64,000 bases of DNA from PALSA-555 sp963731625 (GTDB lineage Bacteria; Actinomycetota; Acidimicrobiia; IMCC26256; PALSA-555), in contig CAVSWH010000001.1 of NCBI GenBank assembly GCA_963731625.1, positions 1,240,001-1,304,000 of the forward strand, written 5' to 3'. The notes under the pieces are model-generated. The model was not told the DNA's origin, ran no database searches, and saw only the letters and a program-made list of their open reading frames with translations. The stretch's first letter is position 1. Each line of letters starts with the position of its first letter. The translations under genes were made by a program, and so were the position numbers. Shown here one piece after another: positions 51,837 to 61,250 of this stretch.

Positions 51837-51864
51837 GTTTCTCGTCTTCGAGAAGAAGTTTCTC
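51837..51864. promoter_or_regulatory. Repeat cluster upstream of the solute-binding protein gene
   Basis: TTCTCG and CGAGAA form an inverted repeat with a 4-base spacer (51839-51854). GAGAA and TTCTC form a second one (51850-51864), and GTTTCTC occurs twice, 21 bp apart. It is 25 to 52 bp upstream of the solute-binding protein start, where a regulator would act. The TetR encoded just upstream is the obvious candidate to bind it. Confidence 0.4.
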
Positions 51865-51972
51865 AGAGGTCGTCGGGCTCGTCCAGTTCCGGCGGCGCGA
51901 GGGGATCGCTACGGGGCCGGCGTGGTCGCGACGCGGTTCGACGTCGTCTGGGCGCTGGACCGAGGCCAGCGT

Positions 51973-52629
51973 TTACGTGCGACGCCCGCGCAGCCCGCCC
52001 AAGGTGAAGGCGACGGTGTCGTCGACGTCAGCGGCGGTGAGCGGTCGACGCTGGATGAGGCTCCACGTCATGTGTCCCAGGGTGAGCTGCACGACGTGCT
52101 CGACGTCGCGCTCGGTATCGAGGCGCTCGAGCTCCCCGGCCTCGTGCGCGCGGACCAGCGCGTCGCGGAGCGGTGCCCGGAGCACCTCGTCGGCCGCGAG
52201 GGACTCTTCGGGGAACTCGTAGGCGAAGCGCAGGCCGTTCGCGAGGAACGGCCGGGTGTCGGTCGCCGGATGTGGCGCCTGGGCCCGGGCCAGCATTCCC
52301 CGCATCCAACACTCGACGGACTCGAGCGGCGTCGCGCACCGGTCCATTCGCTGCTCGAGGCGCTCCATATACCGGCGGTTCCCGTCCTCGAGCACCGCGA
52401 TGAGCAGCTCGGCCTTGCCGGTGAAGTGCCGGTAGAAGGCGCGGTTCGACACGCCCGCCTTGGCGATGACGTCGGTCACCCGGAGGTCGAGCGTCTCGGT
52501 GTCGCGGATCAGCGCCACGGCGGCGGCGAGGATGCGCTCGACCTGCTCGGACGACCGCGTGACCTCGGGGGCCACCGCCCGCTCCACCGAGCGGTGCAGG
52601 GTGGGTCGGGTGGCGTCCACGGCGGGCAC
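51973..52629 (-). CDS. TetR-family transcriptional regulator
   Basis: A 218-residue TetR protein. Helix-turn-helix: ERILAAAVALIRDTETLDLR then VTDVIAKAGVSNRAFYRHFT and GKAELLIAVLEDGNRRYMER. The C-terminal ligand domain covers about residues 80-218. It has a GTG start; the first 25 residues are not conserved in the family, so a later start is possible. It is on the same strand as, and upstream of, the solute-binding protein gene, and divergent from a CoA-transferase gene; it may control both. Confidence 0.83.
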   Translation of the reverse strand: MPAVDATRPTLHRSVERAVAPEVTRSSEQVERILAAAVALIRDTETLDLRVTDVIAKAGVSNRAFYRHFTGKAELLIAVLEDGNRRYMERLEQRMDRCATPLESVECWMRGMLARAQAPHPATDTRPFLANGLRFAYEFPEESLAADEVLRAPLRDALVRAHEAGELERLDTERDVEHVVQLTLGHMTWSLIQRRPLTAADVDDTVAFTLGGLRGRRT

Positions 52630-52706
52630 CGTAGGGCGAACGCGTGGTTCGGGACAGTGTCGGCGCTGCGCCAGACTGCGGCCGTCGACCCGGGAGGGGA
52701 GGGTGT

Positions 52707-53924
52707 ATGCCAGCGATCCTGTCGGGCATCCGCGTGCTCGAGGTGGCGTCGTGGACGTTCGTGCCCGCGGCCGGGGCCGTGCTCGCCGAGTGGGGCGCCG
52801 ACGTGCTGAAGATCGAGCACCCGGTGAGCGGCGACCCCCAGCGGGGGCTCATCAGCTCGGGCCTCGTGCCCGCCGCGGCAGGCGGCTTCAACTACATGAT
52901 GGAGCAGCCGAACCGCGGGAAGCGCAGCCTCGGGCTGAACCTCGCGAGCGACGAGGGCCGCGAGCTGCTCTATCGGCTGGCCGAGACGAGCGACGTGTTC
53001 CTGACGAACCTGCTGCCCGCGGCCCGGGCAAAGCTGCGAATGGACGTCGCCGACATCCGGGCCCGCAACCCCGAGATCGTCTACGTGCGCGGCAGTGGGC
53101 AGGGGACGCGAGGTCCGGACGCGGCGAAGGGCGGCTACGACGGTGCCTCCTACTGGGCACGCGGTGGAATCGCCGCGGCGCTCACCCCGCGGGGCCTCGA
53201 GCCCCCCGTCGGGCAGCGGCCGGCGTTCGGCGACGTGATGGGCGGCCTGGCGATCGCCGGTGGGATCGCCGCCGCGCTCGTTCGGCGCGAGCGCACGGGC
53301 GACACGTCGGTGGTGGACGTGTCCTTGCTGGCGACGGCGCTGTGGAACATCTCACCCGACGTCGTGGCCGCCAAGCTCTACGAGCACGTCGAGACACCGA
53401 GGTTCGACGCGGACGCGCCGCCGAACCCCCTCGTCGGCCTCTACCGCACCGAGGACGGGCGGTGGATCAGCCTCGTGATGCTCGAGTCGGACAAGTTCTG
53501 GGCCGACTTCTGCGAGCACCTCGGGCGCCCCGACCTCGTCGCCGACCCGCGCTTCGTCGACGCCGGCGCGCGCTACGAGCACCGCCGCGAGTGCCGCGGC
53601 GTGATCGCGGACACGTTCGCGTCGGCGCCGCTCGCCGCCTGGCGGGAGCGGCTCGCCACGATGCGGGGCGTCTGGGCGATCGTGCAGACCGCGCGGGAGC
53701 TCCACGACGACCCGCAGGTCGGCGCGAACGGATACCTGCCGACGGTGGCGTCGGACAGCGGGGATCCGGTCGCGCTCGTCGCGAGCCCGGTCCAGTTCGA
53801 CGAGGCCCCGCCGACGCTCGGCCGCGCGCCCGAGCACGGCCAGCACACCGAGGAGGTGCTCCTCGAGCTCGGCCTCTCCTGGGACGACCTCGTCGCCTAC
53901 AAGGAGTCGGGCGCGATCCTCTGA
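52707..53924 (+). CDS. CaiB/BaiF (class III) CoA-transferase
   Basis: A 405-residue member: SGIRVLEVASWTFVPAAGAV, EWGADVLKIEHPVSGDPQRG, catalytic Asp176 in FGDVMGGLAIAGGIAAALV, and RTGDTSVVDVSLLATALW. It has the normal length and the ending EEVLLELGLSWDDLVAYKES. A GGAGGGGAGGG ribosome-binding region precedes the ATG. It is divergent from the tetR gene and convergent with the permease gene (4 bases between the stops). It may activate a substrate of the surrounding uptake and dehydrogenase genes as a CoA ester. Confidence 0.87.
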   Translation: MPAILSGIRVLEVASWTFVPAAGAVLAEWGADVLKIEHPVSGDPQRGLISSGLVPAAAGGFNYMMEQPNRGKRSLGLNLASDEGRELLYRLAETSDVFLTNLLPAARAKLRMDVADIRARNPEIVYVRGSGQGTRGPDAAKGGYDGASYWARGGIAAALTPRGLEPPVGQRPAFGDVMGGLAIAGGIAAALVRRERTGDTSVVDVSLLATALWNISPDVVAAKLYEHVETPRFDADAPPNPLVGLYRTEDGRWISLVMLESDKFWADFCEHLGRPDLVADPRFVDAGARYEHRRECRGVIADTFASAPLAAWRERLATMRGVWAIVQTARELHDDPQVGANGYLPTVASDSGDPVALVASPVQFDEAPPTLGRAPEHGQHTEEVLLELGLSWDDLVAYKESGAIL

Positions 53925-53928
53925 CCGA

Positions 53929-56143
53929 TCAGGAGCCCGGCGCGGGGACGGGGCGGGTCTCGGGGGCGTCGACTGCCGCCGGCGCGCGCGGCTGTTTGGG
54001 CATCGACCTCCGGGCTCGGCGCTTCCGGATCTCGTCGCCGGTCTTCGGGATCGTGCCTTCGGGCTGGTAGCCGATGCCGATGCCGGCGAGGCCGGGGCCG
54101 ATGCGCATCCACCAGACGAGGAAGGTGACGCCCGGGAAGATCTCGGTGAGCCACGTGAAGCTCTGGAACAGGACTCCGCCGAGGATCGCGCCGCTCACGA
54201 CGGCGATGCCGCCGACCATCGCCAACAGCAGGTAGGGCAGCCCGGAGAGCATCTGGAAGTCCATCGTCGAGCCGGAGCCGAGCAGGATCCCGAGCAGCGC
54301 GCCGGCGAAGCCGGCGATGAACGCCGAGATCGCGAACACCATGCACCTTCGTCGCCGTGAGGTTGAGCCCGAACGTGGCGCACGCCGCCGGGCTGTCCTT
54401 GAGCGCGACGAGTCGTCGCCCGATCGGGCCGCGTCGTAGCCACACGACGAGCACACCGGCGATCCCGAGCAGGACGGTGATGAGGAGGAGGTTGCCGACG
54501 TCTTGGCCGAAGTGGATCCCGAGAATCGTGAACGGCTGACTGAAGTTGAACCCGAGCACGCTGACCGAGTTGATCCGGCGCGCGCCGGACCCGAACACCT
54601 CGGGTTGGTCGAAGAACAAGAACTCGGCCATGCGCGCGAACGCCATCGAGGCCAAGGCAAGGTAGAGGCCCGACAATCGCAGGGCCGGCAGCGCCATCAG
54701 CACCCCGAACGGAACGGCGAAGAGCGCGGCGACCAGCAAGCCACCGAGCAGGCCGAGATGCGGCCCCCACTCGGCGAAGGCGAACGCCCCCGCGCCCGCG
54801 AACGTGATCTGGGCGAGCGAGATCTGTCCCGACCAACCGGTGAGCGGCACGAGGGAGATGAGGATGAAGCCGGTCACGAGGCCGAGGGCGAGGCGGCGCA
54901 CGTCGGGGCGATCCAGCAGGCCGCCGGCCACGACCACGACAGCGAAGAGGGCGAGCATTCCGAGGGCCGCGCTGCGCAGCTTCGGCACGTGCGGCGTGAT
55001 CTCGCGGAAGCTGCGCCGCCCCTCGATGCGGGCCTGCGGCAGGAACAGCAGGGCGAGGAAGAGGATGATCGTGGGGATGGCGGTGGCGGCCGTGCTCCAC
55101 CGGCCGGCCCAGTTCAAGAAGTTCTCCTGGAACGACAGGGCGAGCCCGATGACGATCCCGCCGACGTAGGTGAGGGGCAGGTTCTTCAGCCGGCCGATGA
55201 TCGCCGCGGCGAACGCGTCGACGATGAGCAGCGTGAGCGTCTCGACGCTCAGCGCGCTCAGCTCCTCGGCGAGGAAGATGCCCGCGATCGCGGCCATCGA
55301 GGAGCCGAGCGCCCACGACACCTGCGACATGCGCCCAGGGCGCGCGCCGTTGAGCCCCGCGAGGTCGCGGTTGTCCACCACGGCGCGCATCCCGACGCCG
55401 AGGCGAGTGTTGAACAGCAAGAATCGCAGACCCAGCGCGATCGCGAGACCCGACACGATCGTGATGAGTCGGTAGTACGGGACGAACGTGTTCGCGACCT
55501 GGAACCCGTCGGTGCCGAAGAAGGTGCCGATGCTGCGCGACGTGTTCGGGTCCCAGATCGTCGCGGCGAGCCCGATGAGCGCGAGCATGAGCCCGATCGT
55601 CACGGCGAGCTGGGCGACGAGCGGCGCGTCGGCGAGCCGCCGCATCAGCCCCCGCTCGATCAACGCGCCGAACAGGGGCGCGGCGACGAGCACGGTCAAG
55701 AGGAACGCCACCAGGGTCTGGATCCCCAGGTCGACCTTCAGCTCCCAGTAGACGAACGCCATCGCCATCCCGATGGCGCCCTGGGCGAAGTTGAAGATCC
55801 CCGAGGTCGTGTACGTCACGACGAGCCCGGCGGCGGCGACCGCGTAGATCGACCCGAGCGTGATCCCGACGATCACGAAGAAGAGCAGCGAGTCGAGCGT
55901 GATCGGGTTGCCCGCCCACGAGGCCTGGACCACGTAGACGACGAGGACCGTCACGACGATCGCCGAGATGAACGTCCCGCGGTGCTGGCGGGCCCACAGG
56001 CGCCCGGCGACGCTGGCGACGCGACCGGGGGCCGCGACGTCAGCGCCCTGGACTCCCGGTGCTGGTCCTCCCACTCCCCCGTCGCTTTCGCGCTCGGCCG
56101 GCACCCGCACGGACAGGCCGTCCGCCGGCCGCTGGTGTAGCAC
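53929..56143 (-). pseudogene. Fused LivH-LivM branched-chain-type ABC permease gene, split by a +1 frame change
   Basis: From a GTG, residues about 60-340 are a LivH-like permease (FVIVGITLGSIYAVAAAGLV, FNFAQGAIGMAMAFVYWELK) and residues about 390 onward a LivM-like one (LTGWSGQISLAQITFAGAGA, LRLSGLYLALASMAFARMAE, LVALKDSPAACATFGLNLTA). At about base 54343 the frame changes; the next frame continues MVFAISAFIAGFAGALLGIL, MLSGLPYLLLAMVGGIAVVS and a tail. Skipping one base restores about 735 residues. No LivG/LivF ATPase is within reach, so those must be elsewhere. The nearby solute-binding protein is its likely partner. Confidence 0.78.
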
Positions 56144-56276
56144 GCCGACCTCCTCCGCGTCGCCGGCGCCCGCCGCCGCCGAGCCGGTCCACCGGCCGCA
56201 CGCCGGGAGGCCCCGCCCGGGCCGAGCCGTCCCGCGACCCCTCGGTCCCGAACAGGTGTTCGCCTATGCTCGCGGG

Positions 56277-58325
56277 ATGCCCCCCGCCCCGGCGGACGTC
56301 GACCTCAACCCCGCGCAGCGGCGCGTCGTCGAGCACGGGGACGGCCCACTCCTCGTCGTCGCGGGCGCCGGCACCGGCAAGACCAACACCCTCGCGGCGC
56401 GAGTCGGTGCGCTGATCGGCCGGGGCGTGGCGCCGGAGCGGATCCTGCTCCTCACGTTCACACGCCGCGCCGCGTCGGAGATGCTCGAGCGCGCCGGACG
56501 GCTCACCGACCCCGCATCGAGTCGACGGGTCTGGGGCGGCACCTTCCACGCCATGGGGCACCGCCTCCTGCGGGTCCACGGCGCCGCGCTCGGTCTCGAC
56601 CCCGCGTTCAGCGTGCTCGACCAGGCCGACGCCGCCGATCTCATGGGCCTGGTCCGCGGCGAGTGCGCCGCGACCACCCAGGGCCGCTTCCCGCGCCAGG
56701 ACACCCTGCTCGCCATCTACTCGCGGGTGGCCAACACCCAGCGACCGCTCCGCGACGTGCTCACCGACGCGTTCCCGTGGTGCGCAGCCGACGCCGCGAC
56801 GCTCGCGTCGGTCTTCGGCGAGTACGTCGAGCGCAAGACGGCGCAGCAGCTCCTCGACTTCGACGACCTCCTCCTGTACTGGGCCCGCGCCGCCGCCGAC
56901 CCCCGCGTCGGCGAACGGCTCGCCGCGCTCTTCGACCACGTGCTCGTCGACGAGTACCAGGACACGAACGCCGTGCAGGCCGACATCGTCCGGGCGATGA
57001 CCCGGCGGGCCCGGGGCGTCATGGCCGTCGGCGACGACGCGCAGGCGATCTACGGCTTCCGGGCCGCGACCGTGCGCAACATCCTGGACTTCCCGACGGT
57101 GCATCCGGGCGCAGCGGTCATCACGCTGGAGGAGAACTACCGGTCCACACCGAGCGTCCTGGCGGTGGCGAACGCTGTCATGGCCGAGGCGCCGGAACGC
57201 CACGAGAAGGCGCTCTGGTCCCGCCGGCCCGACCGGCACCGCCCGCGCCTCGTCCACTGCGCCGACGAGACGGCGCAGGCGACGGCGGTCTGCGACACCG
57301 TCCTCGCCCATCACGAGTCGGGTGTGCGACTCCAGGACCAGGCCGTGCTGTTCCGTGCCGCGCACCACAGCGACCTCCTCGAGGTCGAGCTCGGTCGCCG
57401 CAACGTGCCGTTCATCAAGTACGGCGGGCTGCGGTTCCTCGAGTCGGCCCACATCAAGGACCTGCTCGCCGTGCTCCGGCTCCTCGACAACGTCTACGAC
57501 GAGCTCGCCTGGTTCCGCACGCTGCGCCTGGCCGACGGCGTCGGCCCGGCGACCGCGCGGCGGCTGCTCGGCGTGCTCGGCGTCCGCCCGCGCGCCGACG
57601 CCGGGGCGACCCCGGCTGAGCGGCTGCGACCCGTGGTCGCCCAGGTGGCGCGGGCCGCCCGTCCCGAGCTCGAGACGCTCGTCGACGCGCTCGCCGGCTG
57701 CGAGGACGAGGCGCACGTCGCGCCGGGCGAGCAGGTGGCACGGGTGCGGCGCGCGCTCGACCCGATCGTCCGCCGCAGCTACCACCGTGCCGAGGCGCGC
57801 CTGCAGGACTACGACGAGCTCGAGCACCTCGCCGCCGGGTACCGGTCGCGGAGCCAGCTCGTCGCCGAGCTCGTGCTCGACCCGCCGGCGAGCACCGGGG
57901 ACCTCGCGGGGCCGCCGCTGCTCGACGAGGACTACCTCGTCCTGTCGACGGTCCACTCGGCGAAGGGCGGCGAGTGGGACGCGGTCCACGTCCTCCACGC
58001 CGCCGACGGGATGTTCCCGTCGGACATGGCGACCGGGCGGCCGGAGGAGATCGAGGAGGAGCGTCGGCTCTTCTACGTCGCAGTGACACGCGCCCGCGAC
58101 CACCTCCACGTCTACTTCCCGCTGCGCTACTACCACCGGCGGGGCGGCCTCGGCGACGCCCACCACTACGCGCAGCTCACCCGCTTCCTGCCGCCGAGCG
58201 CCCGCGACCTCTTCGACGCCGACCACGCGGGTGGCGAGGCACCGGACGTCGCCCCCGAGGGCGAGCCCGTCCCGGCGGGCGTCGGCGCCGACGTCAGCCG
58301 GGCGCTGCAGGCGCTCTGGAGCTGA
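56277..58325 (+). CDS. UvrD/PcrA-like superfamily 1A DNA helicase
   Basis: A 682-residue helicase with all core motifs. Motif I is VVAGAGTGKTNTLAARV; TFTRRAASEM is Ia. Motif II is VDEYQDTNAVQADIV; III is GDDAQAIYGFRAATVRNI; IV is LEENYRSTPSVLAVANAVMA. V is LSTVHSAKGGEWDAVHVLHA and VI is ERRLFYVAVTRARDHLHVYF. It unwinds DNA 3'-5' and is used in repair and replication restart. The ATG giving MPPAPADVDLNPAQRR fits the family. It is divergent from the permease gene. There is no nuclease domain, so it is not AddAB/RecB. Confidence 0.9.
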   Translation: MPPAPADVDLNPAQRRVVEHGDGPLLVVAGAGTGKTNTLAARVGALIGRGVAPERILLLTFTRRAASEMLERAGRLTDPASSRRVWGGTFHAMGHRLLRVHGAALGLDPAFSVLDQADAADLMGLVRGECAATTQGRFPRQDTLLAIYSRVANTQRPLRDVLTDAFPWCAADAATLASVFGEYVERKTAQQLLDFDDLLLYWARAAADPRVGERLAALFDHVLVDEYQDTNAVQADIVRAMTRRARGVMAVGDDAQAIYGFRAATVRNILDFPTVHPGAAVITLEENYRSTPSVLAVANAVMAEAPERHEKALWSRRPDRHRPRLVHCADETAQATAVCDTVLAHHESGVRLQDQAVLFRAAHHSDLLEVELGRRNVPFIKYGGLRFLESAHIKDLLAVLRLLDNVYDELAWFRTLRLADGVGPATARRLLGVLGVRPRADAGATPAERLRPVVAQVARAARPELETLVDALAGCEDEAHVAPGEQVARVRRALDPIVRRSYHRAEARLQDYDELEHLAAGYRSRSQLVAELVLDPPASTGDLAGPPLLDEDYLVLSTVHSAKGGEWDAVHVLHAADGMFPSDMATGRPEEIEEERRLFYVAVTRARDHLHVYFPLRYYHRRGGLGDAHHYAQLTRFLPPSARDLFDADHAGGEAPDVAPEGEPVPAGVGADVSRALQALWS

Positions 58326-58337
58326 CCCGCCCGGCCG

Positions 58338-58730
58338 TCAGTGGCGGCCCCAGGCCTCCTCGAACTCGCGCATGCTGCCCGGGTGCTCGACCCAGCGCGC
58401 GATGTGGCCGTCACGGAAGTGGATCAGGTGCGCCGTCTGGTACTCCTGGCGGGCACCGTCCCGCTGGAAGGTGTGCACCAAGAGGAGCACGCCGCGGTCC
58501 TCGTTCGCGACCACGTCGACGATGTCCTCGTGGAAGGTCCCGCCGGTCCGCTCGATGATGCTCCCGACCCAGCCGGGGAACTCGTCGCGGCGGTAGGTGC
58601 CGCTGACCGCGGCGTAGCCGGGCACGGCGAAGGTGACGTCCTCGGTGCAGCCGGCCAGGAACCCGCCCAGGTCACCCTGGGCGAAGGTGGCGTAGAGCTG
58701 GCGGAGCTTGTCCTCGTTGGCGTGGCCCAT
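58338..58730 (-). CDS. NTF2-like/SnoaL-like domain protein
   Basis: A 130-residue protein with the NTF2 cone fold: KLRQLYATFAQGDLGGFLAG, CTEDVTFAVPGYAAVSGTY, RRDEFPGWVGSIIERTGGTF and TAHLIHFRDGHIARWVEHPG. Family members are small-molecule isomerases, hydrolases or binding proteins; the ligand cannot be told. It is convergent with the helicase gene and divergent from the diguanylate-cyclase gene. Confidence 0.8.
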   Translation of the reverse strand: MGHANEDKLRQLYATFAQGDLGGFLAGCTEDVTFAVPGYAAVSGTYRRDEFPGWVGSIIERTGGTFHEDIVDVVANEDRGVLLLVHTFQRDGARQEYQTAHLIHFRDGHIARWVEHPGSMREFEEAWGRH

Positions 58731-58858
58731 TCCGGGTCCTCCTCCTCGGGCCGCGGCCGCGGCGATCGGCGCACGCTAGGTGCCAGCACGGGGTGATCCC
58801 CAGCCCCGCCGCCCGGGTTGGCCGTTCAGGTTCTCCCGGCCGCGGCCGATACAGCCCG

Positions 58859-60205
58859 ATGGAGAGGCTTGCACCAGACGGGGCGATTCCGACCATGAAC
58901 GACGACGACGTCGTGCTGACCGACGACGACTGGGCGAAGGCCCGCGCCGAGAGCGGCACGATCGCCCGGAACGCGACGCTGGGCGGCATCGGCCTCGTCG
59001 CGGTGGTCTACGCCGCGACCGCGGCCCTGCTGCTGGCCGCGTGGCCGGGCGCGAGCGCGCTCGAGCTGATCGGCGTCGGCGCCGCCGTCGCGATCGCGCT
59101 CTCGACCCCCCTCCTCGGCCTCCTCGCCCACGGGGCGCAGCGCAAGCAGCTCGAGACGACCACGGCGCGCATCGCCCACGATCGGCTCATGCGCGACGAC
59201 GCCCGGCGCCGCGAGTTCGACACGCGTCTCGCCCGCGGCTTCGAGATGGTCCAGGACGAGACCGGCGCGTTCGACGTCGTCCATCGTGCGCTGCGCCGCG
59301 TGCTGCCGGACGCGGCCGCCGAGCTCCTGGTCGCGGACAACAGCCACGCCCACCTCGAGCGTGTCGTCGTCGCCGCACCGGAGGGCGCGGAGACGCCCGG
59401 CTGTCCGGTCGACTCGCCCGACCAGTGCGAGGCCGCCCGCCGGGCCCAGACTCAGGTGTTCCCCGACAGCGAGAACCTCGACGCCTGCCCGATGTTCCGC
59501 GACCGCGCTGTCGGGCGATGCTCCGGCGTCTGCGTGCCCGTGTCGATCATGGGCCGCACCGTCGGCGTGCTCCACGCCATCGGCGCGGTCGGCGAGGCGG
59601 TCGACGACCCGAGCATCCAGGCGCTGCAGACCCTGGCGACCCAGTCCGGCAACCGCCTCGGGATGCTCCGGGTGATGGCCGAGACGCAGCTGCAGGCCTC
59701 GACCGACGGCCTGACGGGTCTCACCAACCGCCGCAGCTTCGAGAACCAGCTCCGCTCCCTGCGCAGCAGCGGCGAGTCCTTCTCCTTCGTGATGGCCGAC
59801 CTCGACCGGTTCAAGCTGCTGAACGACACCCACGGCCACGAGGCGGGCGACCGCGCCCTGCGCGTCTTCGCGGAGGCGCTCCGGCGCGAGCTGCGCACCC
59901 AGGACCTGGTCTGCCGCTACGGCGGGGAGGAGTTCGCCATCGCCCTGCCGGCCGCCGAGATCTCCGAGGCCGTCGAGGCGATGGGACGGGTGCGCGAGGC
60001 GCTCATCCAGCTCGCCTCCCGCGGCGACGCGCCCGGCTTCACCGCGAGCTTCGGGGTGTCGCACTCGAGCGAAGCCGCGGACCTCGATGATCTCGTGCAG
60101 CGAGCCGACGGCGCCCTGTTCGCCGCGAAGGACGCGGGCCGCGACGGCATCTGCCTCGACGGGCACGCCGTCCCGATCGCGCCGCGCCTCACCGCGCTGA
60201 ACTGA
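58859..60205 (+). CDS. Membrane GAF-GGDEF diguanylate cyclase with cysteine-rich GAF domain
   Basis: About 448 residues. Two membrane helices lie in residues about 50-105. A GAF-like domain (about 125-280) carries five cysteines: GCPVDSPDQCEAARRAQ, DACPMFRD and GRCSGVCVPVSIMGRTVGVL. The GGDEF domain (about 285-440) has SFVMADLDRFKLLNDTHGHE, the active site RYGGEEFAIALP and an inhibitory-site RxxD (RTQD) five residues before it. It makes cyclic di-GMP and should be product-inhibited. The ATG here or that 12 codons later could be the start. Confidence 0.85.
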   Translation: MERLAPDGAIPTMNDDDVVLTDDDWAKARAESGTIARNATLGGIGLVAVVYAATAALLLAAWPGASALELIGVGAAVAIALSTPLLGLLAHGAQRKQLETTTARIAHDRLMRDDARRREFDTRLARGFEMVQDETGAFDVVHRALRRVLPDAAAELLVADNSHAHLERVVVAAPEGAETPGCPVDSPDQCEAARRAQTQVFPDSENLDACPMFRDRAVGRCSGVCVPVSIMGRTVGVLHAIGAVGEAVDDPSIQALQTLATQSGNRLGMLRVMAETQLQASTDGLTGLTNRRSFENQLRSLRSSGESFSFVMADLDRFKLLNDTHGHEAGDRALRVFAEALRRELRTQDLVCRYGGEEFAIALPAAEISEAVEAMGRVREALIQLASRGDAPGFTASFGVSHSSEAADLDDLVQRADGALFAAKDAGRDGICLDGHAVPIAPRLTALN

Positions 60206-60255
60206 CCGCGGCGCCGGCCCGCGGGCCGCGCCGCGGATCGGCCATCATCGGGGCC

Positions 60256-60702
60256 GTGGCCAGCGCGACGCCCACCTTCGATCGGTTCGACCCGAAGGTC
60301 GCGGCGTCCCTCGCGAGCCTGCCCGACGACGTCGGTGGGCTGCCCGGCTACCTCCGGTTGCGCCACGTCGAGGTCGGCGCCGGCGTCCTGCGGGCCGAGG
60401 TGGACGTGCGCGAGGACCTGCTCACGCCGTTCGGGAACCTTCACGGCGGCGTGCTCGCCGCGCTCTGCGACCACGTGCTCGGCACGGTCTGCTACCCGGT
60501 GATCCCGCGTGGCGCGTGGGCGGCGACGACGGAGTTCAAGCTGAACTATCTGGCACCGGTCACGACCGGCACGCTGGCCGCCACGGCCCAGATCGTGTCG
60601 CTGACGAGCCGGACCGCCGTGGTGCGCATCGAGGTGCAGAACGAGGATCGTCTGGCGTGCGCCGCGCAGGGCACCGTGCTCATCATGTCGCCGCGGTCGT
60701 GA
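60256..60702 (+). CDS. PaaI-type hotdog thioesterase
   Basis: A 148-residue protein with the hotdog pattern: LLTPFGNLHGGVLAALCDHV (the HGG-x6-D-x3 active-site helix), AATTEFKLNYLAPVTTGTLA and VVRIEVQNEDRLACAAQGTV. It would hydrolyse an acyl-CoA or aryl-CoA. A GTG start is used. It is followed 22 bp later by an SRPBCC gene and lies in the run that leads to the amidohydrolase and lyase genes. Confidence 0.83.
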   Translation: MASATPTFDRFDPKVAASLASLPDDVGGLPGYLRLRHVEVGAGVLRAEVDVREDLLTPFGNLHGGVLAALCDHVLGTVCYPVIPRGAWAATTEFKLNYLAPVTTGTLAATAQIVSLTSRTAVVRIEVQNEDRLACAAQGTVLIMSPRS

Positions 60703-60723
60703 CACCTGACGGAGGAGCGGCGT

Positions 60724-61194
60724 GTGGTCCGGGGTGAGGGGACCGTCTTCGTCGATGGCGTGACCGCGCAGGACGCGTTCGATTTCGTGCTCGACCCTGC
60801 GCAGTACACGAAGGCCGACACGAAGATGGTCTGGGTCACGAAGCTGGCCGACACGAGCGACGGGATGATCGCCCGGGAGGACGGCAAGTTCCTCGGCCGC
60901 TTCCCTGGGTCCGTCGTCACGCGCTACCGGTGGCGGGCGCCCCATCACATCGACGTGACGCTCGAGCATGGCGTCCCGCAGGACCTTCACGCCTGGTTCG
61001 ATCTCGAGGACCGCGACGGCGGTGTGCAGATCCATCATGTCGAGGAGCTCGATCTCGGCCACGGCCTCCTCGGCTGGCTGCACGACGCAGTGGCCGGGCG
61101 CTGGTTCGCGGAGTCGGTGCGCGATGAGGTCGCCGAGATCGGCCGCCTCCTCGCCGCGGGCGAACGCGGACACGGCCCGCACGCCCACGACTGA
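60724..61194 (+). CDS. SRPBCC-family protein
   Basis: A 156-residue protein from a GTG: VVRGEGTVFVDGVTAQDAFD, FVLDPAQYTKADTKMVWVTK, VVTRYRWRAPHHIDVTLEH and a long C-terminal helix WFAESVRDEVAEIGRLLAAG. The layout is that of the polyketide-cyclase/START-like fold that binds a hydrophobic ligand. No catalytic residues can be assigned. Confidence 0.65.
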   Translation: MVRGEGTVFVDGVTAQDAFDFVLDPAQYTKADTKMVWVTKLADTSDGMIAREDGKFLGRFPGSVVTRYRWRAPHHIDVTLEHGVPQDLHAWFDLEDRDGGVQIHHVEELDLGHGLLGWLHDAVAGRWFAESVRDEVAEIGRLLAAGERGHGPHAHD

Positions 61195-61250
61195 GGGCCA
61201 CACGGCGCCGCGTACGACTCGGACGGGCCGGCGCGTCATACGCTCGGCCT

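Noticed and set aside
54503..58226. Very long antisense frames opposite the permease and helicase genes
   Set aside because: Repetitive charged composition and no recognisable domain; both sense genes show full family motifs.
56277..58325. Helicase as an AddAB/RecB or defence-type helicase-nuclease
   Set aside because: No nuclease domain and no partner gene; motifs are those of UvrD/PcrA.
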